NCBI RefSeq assembly: GCF_003073045.1
Contig: NC_037591.1
Coordinates: forward strand, 26,197,319-26,261,318
Length of the DNA stretch: 64,000 nucleotides
Source: Pomacea canaliculata
Taxonomy: Eukaryota > Mollusca > Gastropoda > Architaenioglossa > Ampullariidae
Direction of reading: 5' to 3'
A program made the position numbers and the translations under genes. Below the pieces are notes generated by a model. It was not told the DNA's origin. It did no database searches and saw nothing but the letters and a program-made list of their open reading frames with translations. Shown one piece after another: positions 35,701 to 47,900 of the stretch (position 1 is the first letter of the stretch; every line of letters begins with the position of its first letter).

Positions 35701-37705
35701 ACACACAGAGACACAGGAATGTACATACATATGTAGACATCTACACATACACATAATATATAATATATAGACATCTATACACAGAACACATCGATCAATA
35801 AAGTGAGAACAATTTTTGTTTAATAAGATTTTGTTTTCCTTGGAAAATGTGTTTACAATTATCAGGCTACGAACATATCATAGTCAACAGGTCATCAGTC
35901 CCATAATAAAGCCGTTCCTGTTTCAAATGTTCTTTTTCATAGTCTATGCACTCTTCATAAAGAATTAATTATTTTGATACCAGTATCTTTATTATGACTT
36001 GATAATAGCAGTGACTGCTGGAAAGGGGAAGACACTATTTTTTTTCAAACAAAGAGCCATCTTTATTTTTTTCCAAGCAGAGAACACAAAAGAGTGAAGC
36101 ATGACACAAAAAATTACTTTGCTTCACTAATAATAAGCAATGCAAGTCAATTCAACACCAAAACTTCTGTTGAGACCAGTTAATATACCTTGACTTGAAG
36201 GCTGATGTCAATAAAAGAACTAATTAAGGTTTGTATTATTTTCTTCAAAATAGGCTCAGCACAAAATTATTTATACTGAATAAATTTTTTAATTACCCTA
36301 GCAACACCTATTTACAGTCAATGAAGTGAAGCAAGGTTTGTACTAGTTTGTATGGCAAAGGACAAGTTAAACATAAGAGAAGACTATTTAAAAAAGCATC
36401 TTTGCTTCTAATAGAATAGTTTAAACACGTTAATACACTGAGACGAAACTACGTATTTACAAAATATTCTAGGACAATTTTTAACTTAATTTAGAACGGA
36501 CCGCGAATAATGTTATAATAATTATAAGGGAGACAATTTAACACCTTTTATGGCACTGTGAAGTAACCAAACTATTGTGGATAAACTTAGAAAAGGAAGT
36601 GGATGAAAAATTTAATTATATGAATAAAGAAATAAATCTCTCATACTGTTTGCATATAATGCCAATTGTAAAACAGACAATGCATTAGAAAGAAAAGATG
36701 TTAAATTGTCTCCCTTTCACTGATGCCCAGCACTGTGGACAGGTGTCACATACAGAGAATGTCCCGAGACGAGATCTGAACCCTGAGCTATATTGATCTG
36801 AGCTATGTTTATCTGAACCCTCTAGTGCTATATTTTTCTTATTTTTAATGCCTGCTTAATGAATAAATTGTTTAATTAACCCAGAGAATCCCATGTGTGT
36901 AATTATATATATACAAGTATTGCATGTTCATACTTTGCATTAATCTCACCAACTGTGAGTAGATCTCCAGACTCACTATAAAAAGTATTTTAAGATATAT
37001 GAAGGACACCATATTTTGCCAAAGCAGTTTATGTTTGCATCCGCGCGCGCGTGTGTGTGTGTGATTGCTAGAGAGCGATAAATGCGGGTGGAAAAGATGG
37101 AGACTTTTTCTTTTTTTAACTAACCTGCTGAGTCGTAAGCCTTGCAGAGTCTGTGCTTGAGAAGTTGCTTTGAGTCCAGCCATTAGCAGAAACCTTGCAC
37201 GACAATCAAAATAAGCATAGGATACAAATTTAAGCTCACACACACACACAAAGTCACACATTAGGCACCTGGTGGGTTGCAGGGTCAGGTTAGGGCAGCG
37301 GTTCTCAACCTTTTACTTGTGACGCCCCCCTGACAAACAAAGGTACATCCGCACGCCCCCTTAGCCAGCAATGTAAGCTAATTTCACTAATACCGGTATA
37401 AGAAACTTTAAAAAAAATGACCGCGGGGTTAGGGTTAAACAAATATAAGCCAACTTGCAGTCACGCACCAAAGCGCATATCTCTCTCTCACACACAAACT
37501 TGTGTCTTTCTTCCCCTTTTCTTTGTTCTTTGTTCGAAAGACTCACCGTTACTGCAGGAGGATTATTAACTGTCGTCTCTGTACTCTGGGCGATCAAACC
37601 GTTTCTTGAGGTGAAAAGGCTTTGTTTCCTGTAGAGGAACACGTAGGCAGCAAAACACAAGATGGTTGCTGATAAAATGGCCAGCCTTGTATTGTGACTG
37701 CGCAT
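32705..37705 (-). CDS. HtrL/YibB-family type II membrane protein, paralogue C (intact)
   Basis: The only unbroken copy. CDS join in order: 37547-37705, 35266-35552, 34686-34971, 33337-33513, 32705-32827; 343 residues plus stop. Phases are 0, 2, 0, 0. The ATG of MRSHNTR is chosen because D has the same MRSH start and an acceptor (TTTCAG) lies 11 bp upstream, implying a 5' non-coding exon. Residues 8-25 form a membrane anchor after a short basic cytoplasmic end. Residues 26-75 form a Thr-rich stem. The lumenal domain has FVSAFFDFG (82-90), APLIFYTDS (115-123), SCSMHAK (183-189), AWVDIGYYRD (210-219), VWVGGGMFIATRE (263-275), STDQQ (299-303) and GWFQLGNSL (330-338). The order and motifs fit the HtrL/YibB family. 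NLT, NIS, NET, NLS sequons fit a secretory-pathway protein. A Golgi glycosyltransferase-like role is inference; the family's activity is not established to my knowledge. Confidence 0.82.
33583..33632 (-). repeat. retroposon 3' end, intron 3 of C
   Basis: Paralogue of 20711-20765 at the same intron position, hence older than the B/C split. Confidence 0.5.
34308..34505. promoter_or_regulatory. paired NRF1-like palindromes, intron 3 of C
   Basis: TGCGCATGCGCA at 34308-34319 and 34494-34505, same spacing as in B. Confidence 0.3.
36070..37000. other. C-specific stretch in intron 1
   Basis: AT-rich DNA with no counterpart in A or B. It contains a reverse-oriented SINE fragment at 36723-36790. To its right, C still aligns with A and B but is clearly more diverged than C's 3' half is from B. 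Confidence 0.5.
36723..36790 (-). mobile_element. tRNA-derived SINE fragment
   Basis: On the minus strand 'agggttcagatctcgtctc' and 'gggacattctctgtatgtga' are shared with 43186-43398. Confidence 0.5.
37296..37426. mobile_element. hAT-type MITE, truncated copy
   Basis: Left end CAGCGGTTCTCAACC, same family as 41085-41289. It is flanked by GGTTAGGG on both sides (37288-37295 and 37427-37434), yet the right terminal repeat is missing. The loss was internal to the flanking repeat. Confidence 0.7.
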
Positions 37706-37780
37706 GCTTGTGGCAGCTGAAATGATTTCACCAAAGAAAGGATGAAAACAAATTAAGGTAGAAGGCAATAAAGAAGGATA

Positions 37781-38150
37781 ACGTGACCAGACGTCCCGAT
37801 GTAGGCGGGACAGTCCCAACGTTTGCCGCGTGTCCCACCTGCTCATAAAATGTCTGGACGGGACGCCCAGTGTCCTGGTTTCATCTAAAAAAGTCGATCA
37901 ATGTCCCACTCGTATTTAAAAATCTGATTACCGTACATTGATTTGCAACCGTGGTTTTGGCTTTAGCCTATCGTCGTTTCATTAATAATTTCAAACTCGT
38001 CTCCTAGTTCACTGCCTTTCGACGTTAAGAAGAAATCCCACATCCCCTACACCAACCCCACCTTATGTTAACTTTTTCGGCTTTCTTTGTCGGTGATCAC
38101 ACCATGATCGCCACGCGTCCCGTTTTCGCTCCCGAAACGTCTGGTCACGT
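37781..38150. mobile_element. TA-flanked MITE upstream of C
   Basis: 370 bp. Both ends read ACGTGACCAGACGT toward the interior. TA dinucleotides flank it (37779-37780 and 38151-38152). The ends then diverge to CCCGATG and TTCGGGAGC. The TA target fits the Tc1/mariner/pogo group. A and B lack it at the corresponding place. Confidence 0.65.
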
Positions 38151-38387
38151 TAAAGAAGAAAGAAGAATGGAAATTCAGTAAATAGTCTAAAGAAATACTC
38201 TTCGCAGACAACAGTATGGTATGGGGACTGCTAAGCGGAACCAATGGCATTGACTTCTCGATTACCAAAATGATTTATCTGATCATACCGTTATAACCTC
38301 CTCCACATCTCAACCATACACAGACAAGACACATACTGATTTCTTCCCCTTCCCAGTTCCCACCATTATACTCACCACTCAGAATGG

Positions 38388-38581
38388 GGGGGGGGGGGAA
38401 TCGATGTTTTACGCCGTGTCAGCAGCTAAGGCTATATTACGGCAAGCAGCCAGCCCTGTAAACAGATGCCACGTGCAGAGAAAGATCAGCGTGCCCGAGA
38501 CGAGAAATGAACTCAGGGCAGCCAACCTTCACTGTATTGGTGACAGGCGCTAACAGCGCTAACCGTTGTGCCACCGGACCG
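38388..38581 (-). mobile_element. complete tRNA-derived SINE with 17-bp target duplication
   Basis: On the minus strand: A-box TGGCACAACGG, B-box GAGTTCATTTCTC, linker, core 'gctgctgacacggcgtaaaa', then a C-rich tail (the G run at 38387-38399 on this strand). It is flanked by CTCACCACTCAGAATGG (38371-38387) and CTCACCACCCAGAATGG (38582-38598), a 17-bp duplication with one mismatch. The 5' flanks of A and B have the site unoccupied. Confidence 0.8.
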
Positions 38582-38944
38582 CTCACCACCCAGAATGGAC
38601 ACACATACATCTAATCAAACGCTTGGATGAACAGCAGCAAACAAACATCGAAACACAGAAGAAACATTTATAACAATACAGAAGCTAATAAAAATAATCC
38701 ACTCAGCAACTGATATTCGAAGGAGAAATTATGTGTACCCCGAGCTGACTATCTTGCCATCACATAACGTCTAGTGTCGATATTTCGGGGTAGAAGGCAA
38801 CACGTTTTACTCCAAGTAAAGAAGAACTTTATTTACTAATTATTCATTTGTTCACACCTTGATATGTAAAAACTTCCTACCCTACCTTGCTGTGTGTTGA
38901 CATAAACCCTTTTCGCGAGATTAATCCCCTTTTTGACCTGATGG

Positions 38945-39372
38945 TGTAGCAAGATAGGACCTCTCCTCAAGATCAGAAGTTCCTCGAGGTATGCAGACGC
39001 TGTGTTTTGTAGTGTTGCTGAATGGATTAGCAGACATTTTCGTGGTATTTTTTTATCAAAACCAAAAATAAAGCGTGAGTTGTATGTGTTTAGCTTTTTT
39101 CATGTTATTTTTATTTAAATTTTACTTGTAGTTACTCCTTAGCAGACGATCAAACACCAACTCGCGCAGTGATATCAAAGAAAAATAGTCCCACTATACA
39201 TATTTCTTTGCAAGCTGTAATTATTTGAAACTAAAAGTTTTACGTGTTTCTCTACTGTTAACTTTAATTTTGTAGTATGCACAGACCATTGGTTCTCGCT
39301 GAGAGCTCGGTTCTGTCCTTACAACACCTTGAGGGAACTTCTGATCTTGAGGAGAGGTCCTATCTTGCTACA
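38945..39372. mobile_element. MITE with perfect 39-bp TIRs and 4-bp target duplication
   Basis: 428 bp. The terminal repeats start TGTAGCAAGATAGGACCTCT and match without error for 39 bp on the two strands. It is flanked by ATGG (38941-38944 and 39373-39376). A 4-bp duplication fits Sola/Chapaev/Academ-type families, but the end sequence is not one I recognise. No transposase. The perfect match suggests recent insertion. Confidence 0.75.
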
Positions 39373-39376
39373 ATGG

Positions 39377-40544
39377 CGTACCCGCCGCACCTAGAGAGGG
39401 ACTGTGATGTGTATCTTTCCTGCGGATGTGTGTACCCACCCACAATCACTTGTACCTCTGTTGCTCCTGAGGACCTAACCCTAGTGGTGGAAGGTCAGGT
39501 AGCAAAAATCGTTCTACTTTATCTTTAGGTACCCGCGAGCATATCAGCACAGGAAAGAATTTAGGTTAATCGGGTACTGGGTGGGCATATCCTACATACA
39601 GACGTCTTTAAACAGATATGTTCTGGCGGCTCACGCAGGACTGGTGCCTTCCCTGCAAACCTATTTATTTATTTTTTACTTGTAATTGATTAAGTCACTC
39701 AGAATATATGAGAATGGTGTCCTTTCACCCAATAGGTTTGAAGGGGGCCATGCAGCTCTTCGCATTTTCTTCTTCATTTATTGTACTTGTCCCTACTGTT
39801 CGGATCTGCAATTTTTTGTCATCGTCATTGTGTTTGACTGTGTACTTGCCTGTGGCTTTTTATTTATTCTTCTGCTAATATTAACTCTCTCATCGTCGTA
39901 CATCCTCTGAAACCATCACAGTTTCTTCATTTTACAAGTCATCTTGGGGATAGACTTTACATCAATGCCAAACAGTCATGTGTTTGAACATTGTACTGCA
40001 TTTTCTGCTTTGTGATCGTCTGGATATTCTCCTGACGATGTGATCTTAAATTATTCATCAGCTTCAGTCCAATGGCATTCCCACTAATTTCACAGAACCT
40101 CAGGAATTTTCTGTGTTTTGTGTTTTTGTGTTTGTAATGCGTGGAGAGCCTTGGTTTGGCTGGGATATTGCACTATAAAAGTTCACATTATTATTATGAT
40201 TATTATGGTTATGATGATGATTGTTATTATTATTTGTTAGTTATCATGTATGGAACCGCGAGCTGTTGGTTTTATAAAATATGTGTGTGTACATACTGCT
40301 ATACAGTTATTAATTTTATATTTTCAGTTTAGCATTGCTCAGTAATGTTAAAATTAATTGTCAAAATTTTCCTGATCAGCATAAAAAGAAATGACCAGCT
40401 TACAATACTCACAATCTTATATCCGTATTGCAGTCCTTACACACAGATAACTCGTTGGAATCTCGAACAAGCTTCTCAGAAATAATAAATAAGAAGAACA
40501 AAGTGAAATTACATTTTATCACGTGACTCCAAAAACCTGGCAGG
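39377..40544. other. spacer, no gene recognised
   Basis: A retroposon-like tail occurs at about 40137-40240 (AGCCTTGGTTTGGCTGGG, 'attgcactataaaag', then ATT/GAT repeats). The part from 40245 to 40540 shows weak similarity to the 5' flanks of A and B ('catactgctatacagttatt'). Confidence 0.45.
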
Positions 40545-40935
40545 TGTGGCGTAAACTTTTCCTACTGAATCGTGTGGTACATTCGCTTGTTCTCCCTTTT
40601 ACACCATCAGCAGCAAACAGGACTCAGGGCAGCGTGTTCTCCAGCTGTTGAAAATATTCTCAAATATCCTCGTGGATGCTCCCCTCCCTCGCTCTACGCG
40701 AGCTCGCGCACGACGACGGACCGCTGATGACATGGAGCCGGCGCTCCACCCGTTGCCAGTCCTTGGTGACGAAATCGTCTCCGTCCGTCAATCACCTGGT
40801 GATGCCACGCCTTCTAAACACAACAAAAACATGTCATGAACGTGTACTGCCACTCCTTCCTTGCTCAAGACGGAGGTTAGTGACAAAAGAACTCTGTTTG
40901 TATTGACTAATGGAGTTCAGTCACGTGCTAAACCG
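40545..40935. other. conserved block upstream of paralogue C
   Basis: Homologous to 16520-16905 (A) and the split block in B. It lacks the LINE, MITE and composite insertions. 40741-40850 is the most conserved section. See the A entry for possible roles. Confidence 0.4.
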
Positions 40936-41084
40936 TTGATGGCAGATAACACCAAGTCCCGTTCTAAATGTGAAAAAAAAACTATGAAATGTCCTGAACA
41001 TTACTGTCATGGTGTATATTATAGAAAACATTACAACACTCGTGTTATGGAAGTTTTACATTTGAAAAAGACTTGGGGTTAAGG

Positions 41085-41289
41085 CAGCGGTTCTCAACCT
41101 TTTACTTGTGACGCCCCCCTGACGAACAAAGGTACGTCGGCGCGCCGCCCTTAGCCAGCAATGTAAGCTAATTTCACTAATACCGGTATAAGAAACTTTC
41201 AAAAAATGACCACCTTCGCGCCCCCCGTGTAAGCACTTCGCAGCCCCCTGGGGGGGGGGGGAGCGCGTCCCACAGGTTGAGAACTGCTG
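41085..41289. mobile_element. hAT-type MITE, complete
   Basis: 205 bp. Left CAGCGGTTCTCAACC; right on the minus strand CAGCAGTTCTCAACC. Flanked by the 8-bp duplication GGTTAAGG (41077-41084 and 41290-41297). Ends of this 'ggttctcaacc' kind are widespread among animal hAT MITEs. Confidence 0.85.
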
Positions 41290-41469
41290 GGTTAAGGGAT
41301 GATCTATGCCCTTCTTTAACGACATTTTTAAAGCGGATATAGGTTAGTGGGGTACACGAACTATTTTGATATCTACTGAGGTAGCTTATTCCCCAACCCC
41401 CACCCAAGCTGACACGGACAGGTATGGAGATGACAAGACAGCGAGGGAGAGGAGACAGGCACCGCCCTC

Positions 41470-41990
41470 ACAACTACTCAGTGTGAGTCATTGCTTCCGT
41501 CACAAGAACTAACCCAGAAATTTGATGACTTCTTCAACAAGATTGAGTTGATTCGCCAAAAGGTCGACTCTGCTGTTATTAATCTTCATCTGTGTCAGAA
41601 ACAATTTACAACGGTCCTAAGTTGTGTGGTTTTGAGCCAGTCTATGAACAGTTTGTTAAAGAAGTTTGAGTAACAATTAATGTGAGCTTGATAATATTCC
41701 CTTCTCTTTGCTTGTTGACTCAATGTCCTGTTACCGCATTTAACTCCTATAAATGCTTCTCTCACCTGTCAGCACTTTCCTCTTGAGTTCAGGTCGGCTA
41801 TTGTCCACACCCTTATAAAGAAACTATCTTTAAAGCAAATCAGTTTGAAACCAGTCGTTTCTGGCAAAAGTTCCAGAAAAGATTGTTCTTTCCTAACTTA
41901 TTGTACGTGTGGAGCAAAATCTCTCCTTAATCCAGACCTCCCCTCCGTCTGATGTTATGTCACATATGAGTTATGATGATGATACACAGT
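41470..41990 (+). mobile_element. CR1/L2-like LINE fragment
   Basis: Pieces read LPSQELTQKFDDFFNKIELI, EFRSAIVHTLIKKLSLKANQ and FWQKFQKRLF. These correspond to the pre-RT and first RT blocks of CR1/L2 LINEs ('lp...LA.kFndFFi.KI', 'FKsAlV.PLLKKpsLd.n'). Frames are broken. Confidence 0.6.
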
Positions 41991-42051
41991 TTTATCAGTC
42001 AGCTGCACTTTACTGATCTCTGTGGAATACTGACGGGGACACAGGAATACT

Positions 42052-42204
42052 CAGTGTTGTCCATAGGAATGGGAATCCCATGGGAATCCCATGGGAAACG
42101 TCCCATGGGATGGGATGGGATGGGACAGCACACATTTGTATTTCCCATGGTAGTCGATACTTGATATTGCAAAATAAATTTACTGTTATTTTCATTCATC
42201 AAGG
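42052..42204. mobile_element. MITE, CATGGGA-rich family, copy 2
   Basis: Aligned over its full length with 5689-5826. Confidence 0.6.
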
Positions 42205-42281
42205 ATTTAAATCTTTCCTCTGAATCATCTATTGTATGTGAAGTAGCAGGAATTATAGAACAAAAGCCGAAAAGTGGTTTT

Positions 42282-42417
42282 CAGTGTTGTCCATAGGATT
42301 GTAATACCATGGGAATCCATGGGAAACATCCGTGGGATGGGACGGGATGGGACAGGCATAAATTGCCATGGGACGGGATGGGACGGGATAGAAAAATATG
42401 TCCCATGGACAACCCTG
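42282..42417. mobile_element. MITE, CATGGGA-rich family, copy 3
   Basis: Left CAGTGTTGTCCATAGGA; right on the minus strand CAGGGTTGTCCATGGGACA. The repeats confirm the family has terminal inverted repeats. The interior is shortened relative to copies 1 and 2. No target duplication. Confidence 0.65.
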
Positions 42418-43185
42418 GGAATACTTAGCTGACATGAGGCGAAGTGTACCTGGCTGTGAGGGAAGTGTGTTTTTGCTATATTCAAATTTGTCTGACCTGA
42501 TGTCAGGTCGTTTTATTAGTGTATGTGTATTGTGTCTTGATATTATTCAACCTATTTTTTCCCTTTTGCTATTACTTAATAATAATTTGTTGTACAACCG
42601 TGTTGTTGCGCACGCGAGAAAGGAAACAGTAGTTGCTAGCGGCGTGCAAGTTGCGAATGCGGGTGTGCGAAGGTGTCAGAGTCAATGAAGCGAGGCTGCA
42701 AGTGTCCCTGTCCCCTCAGGCGAGATTCGTCACACTCACGCACAGGAGCAAGCAGTCAGGTGTTGGGGTTATCACGTACATTTTCCTTTACCACCACCGT
42801 CACCACCCCAAAAAGAGAAACAACGCAAAGTTTATTTTGAGTTTATCACAATTTTTTTTAAATGTTTAATGATTTACAATTCTCAATGAACGATCTTTCT
42901 GATACCGGTTTCAGGTGATGGTCGATTACAAAGTTTTATACGTCAAATGCTGTGAACGTCACTTGTCCGTTCTCACGTTTCTCAGGGTAGCTAGAATTGG
43001 TACATACCCCAAGCTCTTCTTTTACCACGACGCGCTCAAATTAAAATAAATATTACTACTAGTGCCAAACTCGGTATTTGTCTCACAACAGGCGAAGTAA
43101 CTAACCCTGGACATATATTTCTCCGGCGGATTCTCCAAGTCGCGACATGATGGGTCATGACGTCACTACCGCGGACACAGCGCTG

Positions 43186-43398
43186 ACGTCACTAGGCAAC
43201 CGGTAGTGTAGTCACCACTGCAGTGACCGGCTCAGGGTTCAGATCCCGTCTCGGGACATTCTCTGTATGTGACATCTGTTCGCAGGGCTGGGCGTCGGGG
43301 GTTTTCTCCGGGTACTCCGATTCCCCCGCCCCCTCAAGTGCGAAATCAGTTCAAGAAGGAAGCACTTTCCTATTAAATAAACCAACCAACCAACCAGC
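43186..43398 (+). mobile_element. tRNA-derived SINE with CCAA tail
   Basis: B-box GGTTCAGATCCC, then 'cgtctcgggacattctctg', 'tgtgacatctgttcgcagg', 'ttttctccgggtactccg' and a terminal (AACC)n. This is the best reference copy of the family whose fragments lie at 2931, 7735, 36723 and 52365. Confidence 0.7.
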
Positions 43399-43749
43399 AC
43401 TGACATCACGTCACTTGTGCCACCTGATCTTAGCATTCTGTAGGCTGCTGCGCTTTTTGTGTTACCCTGTTGGTTTGACGACATTGCATAAAAGCTAAAC
43501 ATTCAGATACTGTCGAAGAAATACAAATACGTAACGCTGAGTGTTCTCTTCGTAACGATAAAAAAACAAAAAAACAAAACAAAACAAAAAACGACATGCC
43601 AGGTTCCGGTAATAATTCACAATTGTTTTAAGATTTTCAGTTTGCGACAACAATGTCGTCTCCGTCGATATATGAGCACGAAAGCAGGTACGAAGCTTGA
43701 CAGTGAGATGGTGCATAAGGCGACCATAATATCTATATAATAAACACAC

Positions 43750-43795
43750 GGTAAATAATACACACACACACACACACACACACGCCCACACGCAA
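43750..43795. repeat. CA microsatellite
   Basis: About 15 uninterrupted CA units followed by GCCCACACGC. Confidence 0.8.
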
Positions 43796-44730
43796 CAATT
43801 GGGTCTCATAATTTTAAAGTTCTTTTAAAATTTTCTTTCAAACGAGTCTCTTTTTATAACAAACATCAGCTGGATGAATTTATTGTGTGACGAATAGGTA
43901 TCGGAGCTGTCATCTTCACCACTGCATTCAAACCTTCCTTTCTCTCTCTCTCTCGTACGCACGCATGGACGCACACACAGGCTAATACATGAAAAGGCTT
44001 TCTTTAAACGCAGAATCGCATTTTGTTGCGGCACCCTGCTCTTTCATGTTTTTATACCACTACTAATAATAAAATAAATTAAAGTACATCTCTCTATGCC
44101 TCGGCCCTGTGGGCAAGCCCAAGACGCTTTACAAAAAAAAAAAGTATAATAATAAAAGTAAAATAAAGATCTGTATTAATATCGTGTCTTTTTTCCCCTT
44201 CTTCCCCCATCCCCAAACAACAGTCGCAGCATACATTTAACATGATGTAGACACTGCACAGCTGCCCACGTGACACATCCAGGGTCTAGGTCGGACAATC
44301 CTACAAGAGGTAATGCGAGCCCCAGATGTTGATCTAAAAGAAAAAAAAAAAAGGAGAAAAATGTGTTCTGCATTCAGAACTTTTACAGTCTAATCGAGGT
44401 AAGTAAAAGCAATTTCTGAGTGGACCAACAGCTGGCGAACACAGCTCATGCAACTGGCTTCATTTTTGCTTGAATTTTGTGCACCAGGCACGAACGGACA
44501 TGTCGAAAACTGCTCACGAGTCATTGCACTCGTCTCAATATTCTGCCAGCAGAAAAGTATTTTCATCTATTGCTTTTTTTTTTTGTCCTTTCCCATTGCA
44601 AGGCACATTAGTACGCATCAGGGCACACATTGGTGAATACTTATCCTTGAGTTGTGGTAAGAGTCACATGTCTACACAAAGAAAATGTAACCACACTCTT
44701 CTTTAAAAGTACACCCCCCCCCTGTCTGAT

Positions 44731-44806
44731 GTGAGCATGCCAGGACACAGCTGCAGTGTCAAAGCAAGACACAGCTGCAGTGTCAAAGCAGGACACAGCT
44801 GCAATA
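44731..44806. repeat. 24-bp tandem repeat just 3' of paralogue D
   Basis: Nearly three copies of a 24-bp unit containing GACACAGCTGCAGTGTC, itself a near-perfect palindrome. It lies about 135 bp past the stop of D, in its probable 3' UTR. Confidence 0.75.
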
Positions 44807-44939
44807 CTCTCGGGTCCCTTGTCACGCGTTTCTCATCACAGCTGGGCGGGAGTCCTGCAAGGCATGGACGAGAGAGGGTCGACTTCTGGAATAACTGTCA
44901 TCGTTGAGGACCATGCCCTCCGACTGTGACACCTGTCGT

Positions 44940-47900
44940 TCACCCGACGTTTCTGAGGAGAGACTTGCCCAGATCAAACCAGTCGTGTGTCTGTGGTATC
45001 ACAGCAATATCCACGGTGAGGTTTATGTCTTTCTTGCCTTCTACGGTCATACTGGCGTATAGTGTCTGCAAAATACAGGGACAAAAAAAGTTTGGGGGGA
45101 TGCTGGATAAGGTCTACAGAAACCGATCAACTTAAAGATGACTAAAGTTTTAGGAACATCGTTCCCGAGACGACATCAGGGCGTTGTCATGGAGTGATGT
45201 TAGTCGTTGCCCTGGGGCAAAATTGGGAACTCGAGGATAAGACACTTTTCTTGTTTTCACCTTATTACGCCCTAGGGAAACGACTTACTCTTGCTTGATA
45301 GCTACAGCCTCTGGTCGTATTTTTTTTTTTGGGGGGGGGGCAGGGGAAGGGGGAAGTAAATATATAATCACGACTTATTTTAGTGACAAAACCGACAGAG
45401 GTACCGTTCTGTACTTTTCCTTCTGTAAACCTGTGAGCAGCTTTCAGCAAGCTCTCATGTTTAGCTCCGTGGGCCAGAGTAGCGTTCATGTTATGTGTCA
45501 GCGTGGATCATACGAGGCCAATAAATGAATAAATAAAGAAAATAAAAAATTTAAATGGGTTGGGGAAGACTTTCAACTCAGTTCATTTAAAATATCTCAT
45601 TGGGGCCGCGAAAGGGGTACCCGACTTATCTATACAACAGGGCAGCAAACGGGTAGAGGTTGGGTGGGTTGTGCCGAGCGGAGGGGAAGATAAGTGGGGA
45701 AAATAAAGACGGTGGGGAAGAATTTGAAAAAAATCAGACACTTTCAAAATCAGAAGCAAGACGGTAGCATATTGAGAATACAGCTGTCACATCTAGAATA
45801 TTTATCTGACAAAACCAGTGGCCATAGTGACGAGATTTTGGGTTACTTTTACCTCCATGGTCAAGCGAGAAAAGCAAAAAACTTCGAGATGTTTTGTAAA
45901 GCTATCTTTCAAGCAGGAAGAAGGGAAGAGGGGATTGGTGTTTTACACTGAGCCAGCAGCTACATTAGTTATATTATAGATAATAATGAAAAAAAAACAT
46001 CATAAAGCATTCGTTGAATGCATAACCATCAGTATAACTCAAGCACAACTCAAATGTGAAGAACATTTTAACAGAACATCACAAAAGGGAGAACCAGCTA
46101 CCAGTATTGTCTCGAACAACCATTAGTCCACATTGTGGACAAAAGATATCCTTCCTAGCATGACCTAGTTCGGTTGAACCAACAGCCTTGGTCTCTACAG
46201 TGTCAGGTTACCTGAAACGATTGTATACGACAGGTGTGCGACATGTGCGTGTTGGGACGGCGGGGGGAAGGTGTGTGTTTGAGTGATTGCAGTGACTGCC
46301 TTTTTTTTTTTTTTTTTGTCGTGTAGAGCACATCTGAGTTATGTACACATGTTGAGGCCATAGCCTTGAAAATTAGTTTAAATGGCTTATAAAGTATTCT
46401 ACTAGGCCTGATGACCAGTGTACGAGTGTGTGTGTGTTTGTGAGTGCAGGATCATAGGTGCAACCCACTGAATGACTTAATTGATACCAGCCTAGATAAT
46501 CACACTGAGCTAAAATGTCAGGCTTAGAGTGAAGTAGTTTTGAACTTGCTATGGTGGTGAAATTCTCTACGGGGGGGTCTCAAGATTGGCCTCACTAAAA
46601 CGGTAATTATGCCATCGTCAGATCTCAACAACGCTGTATGGTTACACGCAAACAGTAACACCCTTCTTGTAAGCTGTCATGACAGCAGTCGGTGACTCTT
46701 ATCTTTGTGTAAGAAGAATATTGTTTAAGACACTTTCTTTCCCTTCTGACAGAGCTGGCGGCTTTGCCGTGATTTAGCATTAATGGCTCGGCGTAAATCA
46801 TCAATTACTCCCCCCGCCCAACACACACAACAACAACCACCACCATCTCCCATGTTTCCCTTCTGACAAGTGGCTGACCCGGAGAGTTAGTTTATCTGAT
46901 GGTTTGTGGAGTTCACACCACTCTGCACAGTTAGAGTTTGGGTTTTCTTGCCCAGCCACCAAGGAAAGGTAGTTGTTGTTGTTGTTGTTTTTGTTTTGTT
47001 TTGTTTGTTTTTTTTTACCGTAGACACTCTCGAACAAGCTTTAAAAAGATTTAGACCGACCGATGCCGTTTATTTAAAATGAAATAAATTTCTTATCTCT
47101 GCTTAGTGACTTGTACGGTGCTTTAGAATTTCTCGGTAGCTATTTCTTGCAGGATTACCTGTTGGTCCGTGGAGCTCAGATTACGATTGAGGAGTAAAAA
47201 TGTGGCCGCCCTCTTGTATTCATCACAGAGTCTGAGCATGACCTCACGTGTTGCTATGAACATCCCTCCTCCGACCCACACGTGGTTACCGTAGAATATA
47301 TCTCGTGGTGAGAGATTGAAATTTGGCATGTATACCTGCAAGACGAGAAATTTAGCATATACATCTGCACAGCATGAACAGTTGTGCGTGTACACCTTTG
47401 TACAGGTGAGAATGGTTGTGACTGCATGCGTGACGTGTGGAACTGGGCGTGTACGTCTGTGAGATTATGTAAAGAGGATAAAGACTTGGAAACATGAAAT
47501 TGTTTGTTCACCTAAAGGTATGCGGAATCGAGCGAATGCACCTGAAAGACATTCAAAATGCCGCATGTGAACACTGAATAACTGTGACTTCTATCCAGGT
47601 AATCAAGAAAAAAAAAACAAACAAACCCTCAAGTTTATAGTGAACATTGGTTCCCTCTTAAGAAACAAGTATATTACGAAACTGAAGTTTCAGTTTCTTT
47701 GTTTATAAGCCGTTTAGTCCTTCCAAGAACCAAAATAATAATAAGCTTTAGCATTACTTCCACTATCTCCTACACGTGTCTGGAAAATAGTTTTTTTTAT
47801 ATTTATTTACATCAATCAAAAAGACCTAATTAACGACTAGTGACTCAAACCAACTTTTTGCAATGAACATTCAGAAAGATATCTATGTTGCTGATACCAG

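Noticed and set aside
44731-44806. CRISPR-like array
   Set aside because: Units are directly adjacent without unique spacers, in a eukaryotic context; a plain tandem repeat.
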